A stretch of 43,245 nt of DNA. Source: Verrucomicrobiota bacterium (GTDB lineage Bacteria > Verrucomicrobiota > Kiritimatiellia > CAJWTS01). The stretch covers positions 1 to 43,245 of the forward strand of contig JAQBYD010000033.1 in the NCBI GenBank assembly GCA_027623315.1, in the 5' to 3' direction. The notes below the pieces were generated by a model, which saw only the letters and a list, made by a program, of their open reading frames with translations, had not been told where the DNA came from and did no database searches. This document shows positions 1-7,987 of the stretch, in pieces (position 1 is the first letter of the stretch; each line of letters opens with the position of its first letter). A program made the position numbers and the translations under genes.

Positions 1-263
1 CAAAGCTACCAGCACCACAGACCCGCGCAATCAAAAAAGTTAACAAATTGAAACACTGACCCCTTTTCGATCACCCCGCAGTTGCGGGGTCCGAAGAAGC
101 GCGCGAATCCGAGAGTCTGGAAGACAGGCAGGGGGGAGACTGTTCCCGTCACGACGGCGACGGTCGTCCCGTCGGACGGTCGATCCTCACGAAAACCCTT
201 GAGATTCCGTCACTTCCGGTCCATGTGCCGATCCTCGGCACATCCGATTTCTCTCTGCCCGCC

Positions 264-300
264 CAAACAAAACGCGCCGACCGTCACGCGGTCGGCGCGT
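264..300 (-). terminator. Intrinsic terminator downstream of tRNA-Ser
   Basis: Positions 272-282 and 290-300 are perfectly complementary (11 bp, 12 with G283-C289) around a short loop. Read on the minus strand, the stem is followed by TTTTGTTTGG (264-272). This is the form of a rho-independent terminator and it lies about 90 nt beyond the 3' end of the minus-strand tRNA gene, so it most likely ends that transcript. Confidence 0.75.
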
Positions 301-389
301 CCAGAATCAATCGCCGTCGGCTCCCGGTCGTCTGCGTCAGATTCCCGAAACCCTTCCAATTTCTCGCCCATTCGGCGAAAAATTCAAAC

Positions 390-481
390 TGGCGGAGGGG
401 GAGGGATTCGAACCCCCGGGACACTTGCGCGCCCACATGATTTCGAGTCATGCGCATTCAACCGGACTCTGCCACCCCTCC
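390..481 (-). tRNA. tRNA-Ser (anticodon CGA)
   Basis: On the minus strand the sequence folds as a class II (long variable arm) tRNA. The acceptor stem GGAGGGG (475-481) pairs with CCCCTCC, followed by discriminator G and an encoded CCA (390-392). The D arm begins TGGCAGAGT, the anticodon loop reads CTCGAAA (CGA, decoding UCG), a long variable arm follows, and the T arm has the TTCGAAT loop. At 92 nt it has the usual length for tRNA-Ser. There is no other gene within 290 bp on either side. Confidence 0.95.
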
Positions 482-775
482 GGGGGAAAATCTTGACTTC
501 GGGCCCGTCCGTGTTCCCCAACTCTCTTGAGAGCCGTCGCGGGCATGACGATAGACAGACTGGCAAAGATACGTCCTCGCGAATCCAAAGTCAATCGTTG
601 CGACGCTGTCTGGAAATATCTCGTTGGATTCCGGCATCCGCGGCCGGTGTAAATGGAGATTGAGCGACCGCCGCATATTGGTTAGTTTGATCGCGAATCT
701 GTAAGGAACGATTCTGCGTGGCCCTCAGCCCTGCCCTCTCCCAACGAAAGAGGGCGTAGATGAAGGATTGAACTA
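482..775. other. Intergenic region before the 776 cluster
   Basis: I see no convincing gene here. A 7-bp hairpin (GCCCTCT at 733-739 with AGAGGGC at 749-755) lies just upstream of the first gene of the cluster, and GAAGGA at 762-767 is a good ribosome binding site for the ATG at 776. The promoter of the long cluster is presumably in this region, but I cannot pick -35/-10 boxes with confidence. Confidence 0.4.
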
Positions 776-1786
776 ATGCCCTGGTACTACGTCGAGAACG
801 GAGAATCGGTCGGCCCCGTCGCTGACGCCAACTTTGATGCGGCGGTCACCGCAGGCAAGGTCACGGACGAGACCCTCGTCTGGCAGGAAGGCATGGCGGA
901 CTGGCTACCCTATGCGCAGGTCCGCCCCGAAGCACCCGCCGGCGTGCCTGCTGACGCGCCCGCCACATCGCCCTGCGCGGAATGTGCGGAAACTTTCGCG
1001 ACGGATGAGATGATCCAGTACAACGACGCGTGGATCTGCGCACAGTGCAAACCAGTCTTTCTGCAACGCTTGCAGGAAGGAGCCCCACCCCCCGCCCCGA
1101 TGGGCGGCCTCGGCCAAACGCACAATGCCGATCTCAATCGCACGGCCCGGAGCATGCTGCAGGGCAACTGGGGAGTTCCCATCGGCGTATGCTTCCTCAA
1201 GTGGGCCATCGAAACCGGGGTCAGCCAGTTTATCTCTCTGCTCGTGCTGTTCCTGACGGCACCGCTCACCCTCGGATCGGCGAGCTTCTTCGTCAAGCTT
1301 ACGGCCGGTGATCGACGCGGCGTCGAGGAGCTCTTCTCCGGGTTTCGCAACTATGGACGCTCCCTGTCGACGCTCCTGCTGATGAGCCTGATCGTGTACG
1401 GCTGGGCACTGCTGACGGCAATTCCATGCATCATCCTCTTCGTCCTTGCCGCTCAGCAGGACAGCGTGGTTTTCGGCGTCGCAGGCGGGATCGCAGCCAT
1501 CCTCCCGCTGACCGTGGTCACCGTGGTAGGCCTGATGTACGGGATGGTGTTCTATATTCTGGCGGAACGCCCCACACTGGGATGCAGTGAAGTGCTCCGG
1601 CAAAGCCGATTCATGACACAAGGCGTGAAATGGAAACTCTACTGCCTGCACTGGAGATTCGTCGGCTGGGCGCTCCTTTGTATTCCTACCCTGTTTATCG
1701 GACTCCTTTGGTTGATGCCGTACTACTCCACCGCGATTGCGCTCTTCTATCATGACACCAAGGGCCGACTGGCCGAGTATGCCTGA
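776..1786 (+). CDS. GYF_2 domain / zinc-binding / DUF975-type membrane protein
   Basis: This 336-residue protein has three parts. Residues 1-50 (WYYVENGESVGPV, later VWQEGMADWLPY) match the GYF_2 domain, a small adaptor fold common at the N-terminus of bacterial membrane proteins. Residues 67-91 hold two CxxC pairs (C67/C70, C88/C91), a likely zinc knuckle. From about residue 135 the protein is hydrophobic with several membrane helices. The end, with a basic KWKLYCLHWRFVGW segment and an LLWLMPYYSTAIALFYHD tail, resembles the DUF975 family of integral membrane proteins. It is the first gene of the long plus-strand cluster and has a good Shine-Dalgarno site (GAAGGA). The function is unknown; GYF_2 suggests docking of proline-rich partners in the cytoplasm. 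Confidence 0.8.
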   Translation: MPWYYVENGESVGPVADANFDAAVTAGKVTDETLVWQEGMADWLPYAQVRPEAPAGVPADAPATSPCAECAETFATDEMIQYNDAWICAQCKPVFLQRLQEGAPPPAPMGGLGQTHNADLNRTARSMLQGNWGVPIGVCFLKWAIETGVSQFISLLVLFLTAPLTLGSASFFVKLTAGDRRGVEELFSGFRNYGRSLSTLLLMSLIVYGWALLTAIPCIILFVLAAQQDSVVFGVAGGIAAILPLTVVTVVGLMYGMVFYILAERPTLGCSEVLRQSRFMTQGVKWKLYCLHWRFVGWALLCIPTLFIGLLWLMPYYSTAIALFYHDTKGRLAEYA

Positions 1787-1819
1787 GCCGGCCAGGATGT
1801 GGCCCGCATCGCTGGACCT

Positions 1820-2440
1820 ATGACTGCATCGGTCAGGCGCCACATTGATTGTGCGCGATGCAACACCCCCCTGCCCCGCGAGCTGATCAATCTTTCTGAC
1901 TTTCGGCCCTGCCCAAAGTGCGCGACTCCCCAGTGGATCACGGCCTTCCCGGCCCTGGTCGAACCTCCCGCCGCCGTAGAGCCCAGCGACGCCTCGGTGA
2001 TGGATGGCGAAGCCGGTTGCTTTTACCACGACCATAAGAAAGCCGTGACCGTATGCGAATCGTGCGGACGCTTCATCTGCGCGCTCTGCCGGCTCGAGTT
2101 CAACAACCGACAGATATGCCCTGCATGCCTGCAATCCGACCGCGCAAAGGGGCAACTCGATGACCTGGATCACACGCGGCCCCTGCACGATAGCACCGCC
2201 CTGCTGATTGCCGTCATGCCGCTCGTCCTATTCTACCCGTTTGCCCTGGCGACCATCGTCACGGGACCCCTGGCGATCTTCCTCTCCATCCGGCACTGGA
2301 ACAAGCCAAGCAGCGTTCTTGGACGTACCAAGGCGCGCTTCATCATCGCGATCCTCCTCGGATCTCTACAGATCGCGGGCTGGATCTTCGCGGGCATCGT
2401 AGGATTCGGTCAGATCGTGAGCGTCTTCAGCAATGTCTAA
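1820..2440 (+). CDS. Zinc-ribbon/B-box zinc-finger membrane protein
   Basis: The protein has 206 residues from the ATG at 1820; a GTG at 1799 would add seven residues. Neither start has a well-placed ribosome binding site, so the start is uncertain. Residues 11-34 carry two CxxC pairs (zinc ribbon). Residues 67-90 carry a B-box-like pattern CFYHDH...CESCGRFIC..C, followed by a further CPACL. The C-terminal third holds two or three membrane helices. B-box fingers in bacteria are found at the N-terminus of membrane and rhomboid-type proteins, and their ligand is unknown. The stop overlaps the start of the next gene (ATGTCTAA), indicating translational coupling. No specific function can be assigned. 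Confidence 0.75.
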   Translation: MTASVRRHIDCARCNTPLPRELINLSDFRPCPKCATPQWITAFPALVEPPAAVEPSDASVMDGEAGCFYHDHKKAVTVCESCGRFICALCRLEFNNRQICPACLQSDRAKGQLDDLDHTRPLHDSTALLIAVMPLVLFYPFALATIVTGPLAIFLSIRHWNKPSSVLGRTKARFIIAILLGSLQIAGWIFAGIVGFGQIVSVFSNV

Positions 2441-3512
2441 GCAGACCCAGTATCGCCGGATCTATCGCTACTCGCGCCTGGGCGGCTCGAGCAGTATCTG
2501 GGAGTCCGAATCACATCTGCTGCTCGTCCGGAACTCGGTGCTCGCCGAGACCTACCGGCGATTCTACTTTCGTGATATTCAAGCCGTCATGATTCAGCAA
2601 AACCACTATCGGTTGTTCAACGCACTGACGCTTGGATTCCTGGTGCTGCCCGCGGTCGCACTCCTCGCAAGCAGTATCGGACGCGGATGGGATATCGCCG
2701 CCACGATCACGATTTCGATCTCGACCGCCGCTCTTCTTGCGCCGTTCGTGATCAACCTGACCCGGGGTCCCTGTTGCAAGTGCTTTCTCCAGACGTCCGT
2801 TCAGCGGGAACTCCTCGACCCGATCACGCGTGTACGCGATGCCCGGCGCGTCCTCGACCAGATAAAGCCTCGAATCGAGTCGATCCAGGGCGAGCTCGGC
2901 GAAGACCAACTCGACACCTACACCATAGACATCGCCGAAGCGCGGGCGGACGTGCCGAAGCCTCCCCCACGTCCCCTGCGCGTCATCCAGGTCACCTTTC
3001 ATAAAGCGGTCTATCTCCTGATGCTCCTGGGGGCCGCGACCTCCCTCTTCATGTTGGTGTCTCCGGGAGATCACAAGGTGATCGCGGTCAGTGTCGCCGT
3101 CATTATCGTCGCCAGCTTTGTCTGCAACATCGGTGCCCTGTTCAGGCAGTTTCGCAGCACGCTCGCCAAACCCCTTCGCGTCCTGACCTGGTGCGCCCTC
3201 GCCTACCTATGCACCGGTGTATTCGTGAGCTGGCTCTACTCCATCGTGCACGCGTTCGGATCCTTGAATCGCCTCGGACAGGGTCTCAGCGAAGCCGGAA
3301 ATACGCATGATCCGATCTACAGCACGATCTTGCTTGTCGACTCGCTACTATCCGCCGCACTGGGACTGGTGGGGTTACTGATGCTGCGAGCGCATGGCCG
3401 CACGCTTGAATCGCTGCGGCCTTCGCCCCCGCCCACGCACCACCCCCCGGAAGCCCGTGCGCAGGATGACGCAGACAACGCAGATATCAACGGAGCGCCG
3501 ACCAATGAGTGA
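2433..3512 (+). CDS. Uncharacterised six-helix membrane protein
   Basis: A 359-residue protein that I do not recognise. The N-terminal part (residues 1-50, YRRIYRYSRLGGSSSIWE then FYFRDIQAVMI) looks like a short cytoplasmic PH-like or strand-rich region. Two membrane helices follow at about 65-110, a soluble segment at about 115-180 contains CCKC and a conserved-looking VQREL, and four more helices lie between about 190 and 330. The C-terminus is polar and proline-rich. It overlaps the preceding gene by 8 bp and the following gene by 8 bp (ATGAGTGA), so it belongs to the same transcript. The position between two B-box proteins suggests a shared membrane complex, but this is inference. Confidence 0.7.
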   Translation: MSKQTQYRRIYRYSRLGGSSSIWESESHLLLVRNSVLAETYRRFYFRDIQAVMIQQNHYRLFNALTLGFLVLPAVALLASSIGRGWDIAATITISISTAALLAPFVINLTRGPCCKCFLQTSVQRELLDPITRVRDARRVLDQIKPRIESIQGELGEDQLDTYTIDIAEARADVPKPPPRPLRVIQVTFHKAVYLLMLLGAATSLFMLVSPGDHKVIAVSVAVIIVASFVCNIGALFRQFRSTLAKPLRVLTWCALAYLCTGVFVSWLYSIVHAFGSLNRLGQGLSEAGNTHDPIYSTILLVDSLLSAALGLVGLLMLRAHGRTLESLRPSPPPTHHPPEARAQDDADNADINGAPTNE

Positions 3513-3852
3513 AACCTTGAACTCTTCTCCGGCGCACGGCGTCACATCACAACGCTGCTTCAATCATGATCAACGTGAGGCGGCGGCAGTGTGCCTCGAA
3601 TGCTCGCGTACGTTCTGCCGCGAGTGCGTCACCGAGCATGACGACCGCGTCATATGCGCCAGTTGCCTGCCCACGATCGCATCACGTGACGCGGGGCGAT
3701 CGACATCGTTGCGCCCGCTTCTACTCGCGCTCCAGGGGCTACTGGGCTTCGCTCTACTCTGGCTCTCTTTCTTCACGCTCGGACAAATACTGCTGCAGAT
3801 GCCGGCCGAGTTTCACGACGGGGCTGACCCCGCGGAGAGCGCATTACCGTGA
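3505..3852 (+). CDS. Small B-box zinc-finger single-pass membrane protein
   Basis: The protein has 115 residues from the ATG at 3505. An upstream in-frame start at 3394 would lie inside the previous gene and is unlikely. Residues about 17-50 form a B-box-like zinc site (CFNHDQREAAAVCLECSRTF, then CRECV and CASC). This is clearly related to the finger of the protein at 1820. One membrane helix (LLLALQGLLGFALLWLSFF) follows, then a short acidic tail. It overlaps both neighbours (ATGAGTGA at its start, GTGA at its end), so it is translated with the DUF4129 gene downstream. Two B-box proteins flanking one membrane protein is a distinctive arrangement. The function is unknown. Confidence 0.75.
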   Translation: MSETLNSSPAHGVTSQRCFNHDQREAAAVCLECSRTFCRECVTEHDDRVICASCLPTIASRDAGRSTSLRPLLLALQGLLGFALLWLSFFTLGQILLQMPAEFHDGADPAESALP

Positions 3853-5744
3853 AATCACGCCGCGCGAGAAAACAGAGCGAGGAAGCTGAACTCGGCGGCC
3901 TGCGCCTGGTGGACGAGGCGGTCCACCTGCTGCGCCTCGCCCCGCCGCATACGCTCGCCGCGTATGCCATCGGAACGCTCCCCTTCACCATCGGGCTTCT
4001 CTACTTTTGGATGGACATGAGCTACAACACGTTCGCCGGCGCGCACTGTCTCTCTGCATCGCTCCTTCTCGCCGTCGGATTCATGTGGATGAAGGTCTGG
4101 CATGTCGTCTTCTGCGACCAACTGTCGGCCGCCTTGACTCTGCAAGGGCGCTCCGCATGGACCATCAAACGCCTCGCGAAAGTGACCCTTCAGCAGGCCG
4201 CGCTGCAACCGACGGGATTCCTTGCGATCCCACTGGCCCTTCTGATCCTGATGCCTTTTGGCTGGGCCTATGCGTTCTACCAGAATCTCTCGACCCTCGG
4301 CGGCGATCCATCCATGACCCTCGCGACTCTCGTGCGTAGATCCTGGCGGCAAGCCGGCGTCTGGCCGAGGCAGAACCACCTGATCATCTGGCTGACCTGT
4401 CCATGGACCCTGATCCTCTGTATGGGGCTCTTCTTCGGAACCATCTGGCTGATGAGCGAAGCGCTCCCCGTGGGAGGGCTCATTCTTATCATGCTCGTCG
4501 TCTACCTGATGGTGCTCTTGCAAGTGCTGGTCACCGCCGGCGTCCTGCTCTGCCCGTTCGGCTTTGCCGTGGCCGGAAATGTCGCAATGGCACTGATGCT
4601 CGCCCCCTACTTACTCAAGACCTTGTTTGGAGTTGAAAGCACCTTCAATCTCTCCGGGGTCCATAGCGTCTTCAATACCACATTCTTCGCCGCCGTATGT
4701 GCCCTATCCTACCTCTGCCTCGATCCCATCATAAAATCCTGTTACGTCCTGCGGTGTTTCTATGGAGCATCGCGACACAACGGCGCCGACCTGCTCGCGG
4801 AACTGGATCGAATCCGGCAGACCCGCCTCCGCCGCGCCGGCTCCGCGATCGCCATGATCGCTGCGTGCCTCTTCACCTTGTCCCCGAACGCTCGTGCGGA
4901 TGGAACGGTTCCCCAACCTCCGAACGACGCGCCTGAATCTCGCACCCTCGAGACCACACGGCTCGACGAAACACTCGACGAAGTCATCTCCCAGCCGGAG
5001 TACAGCTGGCGGCTACCGCGCAGCCGGGAGGAGGTCGAGCGACCTGCCGTTTTGGAATCCTTCATGAAGGACTTCGGTGCATGGTCAGAATCTTTCATGG
5101 AATCCGCGAAGACGTGGATTCGCCGTATGATGAAGATCATCGAGGACTCCATGGAGCGGCTCCTTCCGGAGCGCCAGGCACCGGAACCGTCCGAGCCGCA
5201 TGAGTGGATGACCCCGAAACAGATCCTGATCTTCGTACTCCTCGTGGTGGTCTGTTCCGTCCTGGCGATCACGCTTTACCGAACCCTCAAACACCGACGG
5301 CGCACGAAGACCGAAGCGGTTGCGATCACCGAGACGCCTGCCGTCGACATGACCGATGAGAGTGTCATAGCCAGTCAACTCCCCTCGGACGAATGGTTAG
5401 TGCTTTCGCTGGAGCTTCTTCAAAAGGGCGAGTGGAGGCTCGCCATGCGTGCGCTTTACATGGCCGGGCTGGCGCATATGGCCCACGCTGACCGACTCAC
5501 GATCGAACGCTTCAAGTCCAATCGTGATTACCTCTCCGAATACAACCGTCGGGCGCACGACGACCCTAACGGAATCAAGGCCTTCGCAGATAACATCCGG
5601 ACCCTCGAGCGTGTCTGGTATGGCCGGCATCCCGTGACCCCGGACACGCTGGAGCATTTCGCGAATCATCAACAGGCATTGCTGCCGCCCGCGTTCTCCG
5701 CCCGGGACTGGCTCGCCTCCGCGGGCGGCACACCTTCCGCATGA
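3849..5744 (+). CDS. DUF4129-domain multi-pass membrane protein
   Basis: This 631-residue protein begins with GTG at 3849, overlapping the previous stop by 4 bp. The first 300 residues contain about seven or eight membrane helices. A further hydrophobic stretch (AGSAIAMIAACLFTLSPNARA) precedes a charged extracytoplasmic region (about 345-440) rich in Glu, Arg and Pro. One more helix (ILIFVLLVVVCSVLAITLY) leads to a C-terminal cytoplasmic domain. That last domain (LLQKGEWRLAMRALYMAGLA ... LTIERFKSNRDYL ... LERVWYGRHPV) matches DUF4129, which is typically encoded beside MoxR and DUF58 genes. It is long for the family, so the N-terminal part may be a fused permease-like domain. The function is unknown; the context suggests an envelope assembly or stress complex with the MoxR ATPase. 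Confidence 0.85.
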   Translation: MKSRRARKQSEEAELGGLRLVDEAVHLLRLAPPHTLAAYAIGTLPFTIGLLYFWMDMSYNTFAGAHCLSASLLLAVGFMWMKVWHVVFCDQLSAALTLQGRSAWTIKRLAKVTLQQAALQPTGFLAIPLALLILMPFGWAYAFYQNLSTLGGDPSMTLATLVRRSWRQAGVWPRQNHLIIWLTCPWTLILCMGLFFGTIWLMSEALPVGGLILIMLVVYLMVLLQVLVTAGVLLCPFGFAVAGNVAMALMLAPYLLKTLFGVESTFNLSGVHSVFNTTFFAAVCALSYLCLDPIIKSCYVLRCFYGASRHNGADLLAELDRIRQTRLRRAGSAIAMIAACLFTLSPNARADGTVPQPPNDAPESRTLETTRLDETLDEVISQPEYSWRLPRSREEVERPAVLESFMKDFGAWSESFMESAKTWIRRMMKIIEDSMERLLPERQAPEPSEPHEWMTPKQILIFVLLVVVCSVLAITLYRTLKHRRRTKTEAVAITETPAVDMTDESVIASQLPSDEWLVLSLELLQKGEWRLAMRALYMAGLAHMAHADRLTIERFKSNRDYLSEYNRRAHDDPNGIKAFADNIRTLERVWYGRHPVTPDTLEHFANHQQALLPPAFSARDWLASAGGTPSA

Positions 5745-7031
5745 AAGCATCACTCTATTAAAGCCCAGACCATAACGGGGCTCATCATGGCGGGCGTTTT
5801 CCTGGCGGGTGTCTATTCGATCTTTCAGCTTCGCTTCCAACGCGGCGACATCTACCCGCCCTACTCCACGTATCGAGCCGACCCGCTCGGCTGCAAAGCC
5901 CTCTATGAAAGCCTCGACACCTACGAGGGCATGAGGGCCCGGCGCGTGCTTGAACCGTTCGACGAACTGGACGACATCGAAGGCAGCGTATTTTTCAACC
6001 TCGGAGTTGTCGCCTCGCCCTACCTGTGGGAGCGGGACGTTGTCGCCGACATACGACAGTTTATTCATCATGGCGGACGCTTCGTCATCACCTTTGCTCC
6101 AGTCACGGGTACTCTGAATGCCTGGGTTCATGAGTACGAGGAAGAGGCGGACGAGGATAAAGACGGGGACGAAAACGAGGATAAAGACGGGGACGAAGAC
6201 GGGGATAAAGACGCGGATAAAGACGCGGGCGAGAACAAGAATGGCAAGGTCCGCAATCGGTTCATGAAGCAGAGCCTCGCCTGGGGAGTAACCAACGTCG
6301 TGCTAGACGCGGATGCGGGCGCCGTCGCAATGCGGACCACGGCCGGAGACGATCTGGAGCTACCCGACTCGATCCCGAGCCGCACTCGCCTCGCCTTCGG
6401 AGTGGTTGACGAAGACTGGAAGGCACTCTACACGATCGATGATCATCCGGTCATTCTGGAGCGACGCATCGGCGACGGAACTGTGGTCATCTCATCGCTT
6501 TCCTACGTCATCTCCAATGAGGCCATGAAGAATGACCGGCACACTCACTTGCTCGCGTGGATGGTGGGACGGTATGATTCCGCCATCTTCAACGAGTACA
6601 TTCATGGCATGATTCATCGGACCGGCGTGGCTGCCCTTGCGCGGCAATACCACTTGGAACCGCTTTTCGCGGGTCTACTGGTTCTCGCGGCTCTCTTCAT
6701 CTGGCGAAGCGTGTGTCCACTGGTGCCCCCGGGGGCGAGAGGCGTTGCGGACAGCACGAGGCTTGGCATTGCGACGGGCCGTGGATCCGGGTCTGCGCTT
6801 GTGAATTTGCTCCGACGCAATATCCCGCGCCAAAAGGTCCTGGCGGTATGCTACCAGGAATGGAAGCGCACACGCGGTCACGCAGGGATGTCCGAGCACG
6901 TGCGCGCTGGAATCGCCGACGCCATTCATGAGGAGCGCGCGGCGCCTGTCGGCAAACGTAATCCGGCCCGCGCCTACAATCGCCTGCACAAACTTCTATC
7001 CGATAAACCTACACGCAAGGAGACATCATGA
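5741..7031 (+). CDS. DUF4350-domain membrane protein, probable frameshift near the start
   Basis: The uninterrupted frame starts at ATG 5787 (414 residues), but that start cuts into the first membrane helix. ATG 5741 overlaps the previous stop as ATGA, as at most junctions in this cluster, and reads MKASLY before TAA. Removing one T from CTATTAAAG (5755-5763) gives MKASLYKAQTITGLIMAG, which continues into the helix and the rest of the protein. A one-base insertion or sequencing error is therefore likely. The family pattern is clear: an N-terminal helix, YPPYSTYRADPLGCKALYES, the FNLGVV and GGRFVITFAP strands of a flavodoxin/GATase-like fold, a second helix near residue 290 (FAGLLVLAALFIWRSVCPLV), and a cytoplasmic tail. 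A highly acidic Asp/Glu/Lys insert lies at about residues 115-150. It is the standard partner of MoxR/DUF58/DUF4129 genes; its role is unknown. Confidence 0.8.
6153..6233 (+). repeat. 12/24-bp tandem repeat encoding an acidic DKDGDE-type insert
   Basis: Two almost identical 24-bp units (6153-6176, 6177-6200), each beginning GAGGATAAAGACGGGGACGA, are followed by 12-bp derivatives ending GATAAAGAC (6201-6212, 6213-6224). They encode a run of Asp, Lys, Gly and Glu in the extracytoplasmic part of the DUF4350 protein. The repeat keeps the frame. It resembles calcium-binding DxDxD runs, but no complete EF-hand or dockerin pattern is present. Confidence 0.85.
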
Positions 7032-7987
7032 CGACAGACCAACTCAAAGAACTTCTAATTCGCGCGCGCCACGAGATCGGCAAGGTGATTATCGGCCAGC
7101 AAGCCGTTATCGACCTTGCCCTCATCACCACGATCACGCGTAGTCACGCTCTGATCGAAGGCGTACCAGGAGTTGCCAAAACACTCCTCGTGCGCACGCT
7201 CGGTCGCGTCTTTGGCGGGGACACTAATCGCATCCAGTTCACGCCGGACCTCATGCCGGCTGACATCACCGGCACGAATGTCTTCAATATGAAGGACAAC
7301 TCCTTCACGCTGATCCGCGGCCCGATCTTCACCTCCTTTCTTCTGGCCGACGAGATCAACCGAGCGCCCGCCAAGACCCAGTCAGCGCTTCTGCAGGCCA
7401 TGCAGGAACGTACGGTCACGATCGATCGCGAAACCCACACGCTGCCGTCGGGCTTCACCGTCTTCGCGACGCAGAATCCGATCGAGTACGAGGGTACCTA
7501 TCCGCTTCCTGAAGCTCAGAAAGACAGATTCATGTTTAAGATACGGATGGATTGCCCCAACCAGGAAGACGAACTGGCCCTGGCGCATCGCATGCTGGGC
7601 GACCTCTCGCCGGAGCATGTCCTCGAGAGCGGAGCCGTGGAGCAGGTTGCCACGACGGAAGACTTCCTGGAGTTCGGGCGAAGCTTGCAGGGCATCACGG
7701 TGCGCGACGAACTGGTGTCCTACGTCGTGGAGGTCGTTCGCGCCACACGCACGCATGGCAGCGTAATGGTCGGTGCCGGACCGCGAGCCACGCAGTGCCT
7801 TCTCCTCGCGAGCCGTGCCCGCGCCGCCATGGAGGATCGAGATTTCGTGACGCCGGATGACGTCAAAAGCAGTTCCACTCCCGTCCTGGAGCATCGCTTG
7901 ATTCTACGTCCTGAATTCGAGATCGAAGGACTATCCCCGCAAGAGGTCGTCGCGCAGATTCTTCAGGAGATCCCTGTGCCACGATGA
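7028..7987 (+). CDS. MoxR-family AAA+ ATPase
   Basis: A 319-residue protein of normal MoxR length. The start ATG overlaps the previous stop (ATGA). Residues 45-52 GVPGVAKT are the Walker A motif, LLADEINRAP (about 105-114) is Walker B, and the sensor region FATQNPIEYEGTYPLPEAQKD is characteristic of the MoxR/RavA branch. The C-terminal lid domain includes VGAGPRATQCLLLASRA. MoxR proteins act as chaperone-like ATPases, often delivering or activating metal-cofactor or envelope proteins together with DUF58 (VWA-like) partners. The partner is encoded immediately downstream with a 4-bp overlap, so the two are almost certainly made in step. The client here is not known. Confidence 0.95.
   Translation: MTTDQLKELLIRARHEIGKVIIGQQAVIDLALITTITRSHALIEGVPGVAKTLLVRTLGRVFGGDTNRIQFTPDLMPADITGTNVFNMKDNSFTLIRGPIFTSFLLADEINRAPAKTQSALLQAMQERTVTIDRETHTLPSGFTVFATQNPIEYEGTYPLPEAQKDRFMFKIRMDCPNQEDELALAHRMLGDLSPEHVLESGAVEQVATTEDFLEFGRSLQGITVRDELVSYVVEVVRATRTHGSVMVGAGPRATQCLLLASRARAAMEDRDFVTPDDVKSSSTPVLEHRLILRPEFEIEGLSPQEVVAQILQEIPVPR

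Noticed and set aside
74..89. Terminator hairpin (CCCCGCA/TGCGGGG)
   Set aside because: The stem is short and no T-run follows on either strand.
82..663. Plus-strand ORF of 193 aa
   Set aside because: It runs across the antisense of the tRNA-Ser gene and its terminator and has no domain or ribosome binding site.
905..2188. Minus-strand ORF of 427 aa
   Set aside because: It lies opposite the GYF_2 and B-box genes, has no recognisable domain and has a composition typical of the antisense of GC-rich genes.
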